A stretch of 64,000 nt of DNA. Origin: Bacteroidota bacterium (lineage in GTDB: Bacteria > Bacteroidota > Bacteroidia > Chitinophagales > LD1). Positions 61,822 to 64,000 of this stretch are shown one piece after another (within the stretch, counting starts at the first letter, position 1; each line of letters starts with the position of its first letter). The notes beneath the pieces were generated by a model, which searched no databases, was not told where the DNA came from, and was given only the letters and a program-made list of their open reading frames with translations. The stretch is taken from the NCBI GenBank assembly GCA_947479455.1, contig CANJZE010000020.1, forward strand, positions 1 through 64,000, read 5' to 3'. Position numbers and translations under genes: made by a program.

Positions 61822-64000
61822 TTAAAAATTAAACGAAACCTGAATTGAATACGTGCGGTAATTTCTTTGGCTGAGCACAATGACATCTTTGTCTTTGTTG
61901 TATTCGCGGTGTTTGCTTATTACATCGTTTTGGTAGAAAATAGTTTTAGCCGCAATTAAATCGCTTACGGTAAAGCGTACCATACCTCTGTCTTTCAAAA
62001 ATTTCTGGCTTACCTGAAAATCTAAAAGCGGTCTATAGTTTTCATACCATGCGGCATTGCCTACCTCACCGCTGGCATACATGCGCTGACCTACCTGATT
62101 ATAAAGCAAGGTAACACCAGTTCCAATTTTAGGATGTAGATAGCTTAACCCTAAGTTTACTATGTAAGGGCTTTGCCCCTGCATAGGACGCACCTGCTCA
62201 TCGCTGGTGCTGTTTTTTACATTGCGCAAATCAACACGGCTGTAGACATAAGCCATATTTGCAGTAAAAACCAAATCTTCCAGTTTCTTCGAAATAAAAC
62301 CAAAGTTCTTTCGCAGTTCCAGCTCCGCTCCTATTAGGTAAGCTGTTTTGGCATTGCTGAAAATAAAGGTTTGCTGGCTTCCCGTAGAAAGCGAAGTCAT
62401 TTCAATAGTGTTGGTAAAATTTTTATAAAACACTGTAGCGTTTATGCTTTGCCCCTTACCCAAAAAATATTCGTAACGCAAATCGGCATTGTGAATAAAA
62501 GTTTGAAGCAGGTTCGGATTACCTAACAGGTTTACATCGCGCAGAAAGTCAAAATAAGAGAAGTTAGATGTTTCGCGAAACTCGGGGCGGCTCATGCTCT
62601 GACTGTAAGAAGCGCGAATGTTCATGTGCTCATTTAGCTTGAAAATTAGATTGACACTAGGCAGCAAAGGGAAAGACGATTTCACCTTGCCGGGTATGCC
62701 CGATTCGTAATACGAGCCGCTGAAGTAAGAACGGTTGTAAGTAGTATCCACTACTTTTGTTTTAATGATGGGCGGCTCTGGGTCCATAGGAATTACATCA
62801 ATATCAATAGCTGTAGGCGTGGTTAAACTTTGTTTGAACGATTCGAAACGGAAACCCCATACTGCTTTAAAATGTTCGCCAACATTATTGTCGAACATTA
62901 CATAAGCCGCGTGAGTTGTGGATTGTGCATCATACTTATCTGATGGAAAAGCAAAGGGGTTCATGGTTAATTTATTGCTGTCGTAATTAGCCGTGTTAAT
63001 GATGTGGTCTACGTTTATATCATACACCATTGAATCGCCCCACGAATTCAAATCAATGAAGAAGTTTCGCGCTTCAAAACTGCGTTTGCGCTGTTGAAAC
63101 AAATAACCAACACTAACCGTTTGCTTGTTCCCAAGAATTTTAAACGGAACCGCTAAATCTGTTCCTGCGTTATAAACGCGCTCTGTTAGGTTGCTATAGA
63201 AAAGAGCGCTTTGTTTAGGGTCGCTGCCGCCATAAGAAAACTGGTAAACAAAAGGGTCGGTGCTTTGATTAGGACCAAAGGGCACCGAAGAATTGTAAGG
63301 CCGCTCATGCGAGTAGCGCGTGGTTTTGGGTTGAGCGCGGTCAACCATCACCATGCCTCCATTCCATTTCCAGCGAATTTCATTGGCACCAAAAACATGC
63401 TCCCCACTCAGGTTCGTTGAAAAAACTTTAGCACTCGTAAACTCTAAACTCGTGCGGTTTTGTTCGGTAGCGTTGCCATAACTCACTCCGTTTCGTTCCA
63501 CAATTGCTTTGTCTGAATTATTCGTAAAAATATTCTTCCACGAAATTTTATGGTTGTTCTTAATGACCACACTTAAGTTGCCGAGCAAAGCTGCTGATAC
63601 GGTGTTGTTGTATCGCTTATCGTTATAGTCATTCTCTAAATCATTTTGGGCTCCTTCATACTTAGTTCGTGTTCCTTCGGTATAGCGAAGATTGTTGGCG
63701 TAAGTAAGTGCAAACACTCCACCAACCTGAATATCTTTTTTGCGCACAGCAAAACCTCCGCTCAATTGTAAACTCTGCCCGGGGTAAGCCATTTTCTTTT
63801 CCTTGGTTTTCCAGCTGGTGTTATTTAGTTGCTTTCCCAACGTGTGCAACGAATCATTGTTGCCGGTAATTTTTAAATCGTTCATAGCCACAATACCCGG
63901 GTAATCTTTCGGCAGCGGGCGAACGCTGTTATCGAAGCCCAGAAAATCTGTCTTGCTACCTTCATTGGTTTTATATGGCTTAAAGGTACTTCCTTCATTA
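61822..64000 (-). CDS. TonB-dependent outer-membrane receptor (partial, 5' end beyond window)
   Basis: The frame is open to the right edge (first residues seen NEGSTFKPYKTNEGSKTDFL), giving about 726 residues; the ATG at 63891 is internal. The protein is the barrel half of a TonB-dependent receptor with an outer-membrane beta-barrel pattern of alternating aromatic strands: MNIRASYSQSMSRPEFRETS, LLQTFIHNADLRYEYFLGKG, GAELELRKNFGF and a final strand ending YRTYSIQVSFNF. The plug and CarboxypepD-like N-terminus lie outside. The substrate is unknown. Together with the beta-helix gene downstream it may form a surface uptake or adhesion unit. Confidence 0.92.
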   Translation of the reverse strand, partial: NEGSTFKPYKTNEGSKTDFLGFDNSVRPLPKDYPGIVAMNDLKITGNNDSLHTLGKQLNNTSWKTKEKKMAYPGQSLQLSGGFAVRKKDIQVGGVFALTYANNLRYTEGTRTKYEGAQNDLENDYNDKRYNNTVSAALLGNLSVVIKNNHKISWKNIFTNNSDKAIVERNGVSYGNATEQNRTSLEFTSAKVFSTNLSGEHVFGANEIRWKWNGGMVMVDRAQPKTTRYSHERPYNSSVPFGPNQSTDPFVYQFSYGGSDPKQSALFYSNLTERVYNAGTDLAVPFKILGNKQTVSVGYLFQQRKRSFEARNFFIDLNSWGDSMVYDINVDHIINTANYDSNKLTMNPFAFPSDKYDAQSTTHAAYVMFDNNVGEHFKAVWGFRFESFKQSLTTPTAIDIDVIPMDPEPPIIKTKVVDTTYNRSYFSGSYYESGIPGKVKSSFPLLPSVNLIFKLNEHMNIRASYSQSMSRPEFRETSNFSYFDFLRDVNLLGNPNLLQTFIHNADLRYEYFLGKGQSINATVFYKNFTNTIEMTSLSTGSQQTFIFSNAKTAYLIGAELELRKNFGFISKKLEDLVFTANMAYVYSRVDLRNVKNSTSDEQVRPMQGQSPYIVNLGLSYLHPKIGTGVTLLYNQVGQRMYASGEVGNAAWYENYRPLLDFQVSQKFLKDRGMVRFTVSDLIAAKTIFYQNDVISKHREYNKDKDVIVLSQRNYRTYSIQVSFNF

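Overview
The window looks like ordinary chromosome from a low-GC member of the Bacteroidota, perhaps Chitinophagales/Sphingobacteriales-like (the order is a guess). Four things point there. Two secreted proteins end in type IX secretion sorting domains. There is a TonB-dependent outer-membrane receptor. There are many short lipoproteins of the M-K...SSC type. Start codons sit in A/T-rich sequence without clear Shine-Dalgarno boxes. I see no insertion sequence, prophage or CRISPR array.

Layout. 1-5727 (minus): part of a respiratory complex I operon, nuoG-[toxin-antitoxin pair]-nuoH-I-J-K-L, with nuoL running off the left edge. 5896-10297: lipoprotein, mnmA, a BLUF photoreceptor gene with a broken 5' end, and a divergent histidine kinase. 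10545-16582: pyruvate carboxylase, a sterol-reductase-like membrane protein, an SDR and a small lipoprotein. 16701-25345: a large LamG/HYR secreted protein, a second orphan histidine kinase, tRNA-His, ilvE, rdgB, an ECF sigma factor with a putative anti-sigma partner, and DinB. 25403-32010: DUF885 peptidase-like lipoprotein, secreted esterase, trxB, START-domain protein and TPR protein. 32071-36700: the glyoxylate shunt (aceB, aceA) divergent from a RamB/ScfR-like regulator. 36878-42543: FGGY kinase, sphingosine-phosphate-lyase-like enzyme, small proteins, purB. 42895-46406: SGNH hydrolase, two alkylglycerol-monooxygenase-like membrane hydroxylases and a Crp-type regulator. 46651-52163: pyrG, plsC, pdxJ, an EthA-like monooxygenase and a DUF4256 protein. 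52394-59130 (minus): a tight operon SulP transporter - beta-carbonic anhydrase - DabA - DabB, an inorganic-carbon uptake module. 59287-64000: a small membrane protein, a T9SS beta-helix protein and a partial TonB receptor.

How it fits together. Pyruvate carboxylase and the glyoxylate shunt are anaplerotic. The DAB/carbonic anhydrase/SulP operon would supply bicarbonate to carboxylases such as pyruvate carboxylase in a heterotroph. Several scattered genes act on unusual lipids: an ERG4/ERG24-like reductase, a sphingosine-phosphate-lyase-like enzyme, two AGMO-like hydroxylases and a START protein.

The least expected structure lies between the genes. Degenerate tandem arrays with a strict 7-bp period, each with a different unit, sit flush against start or stop codons at about ten sites. 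In two places they have become coding: the signal peptide of one lipoprotein and a linker in pyruvate carboxylase. Two other interspersed families, GC-rich hairpins and a diverged inverted repeat, also occur at gene borders. A toxin-antitoxin pair sits inside the complex I operon.
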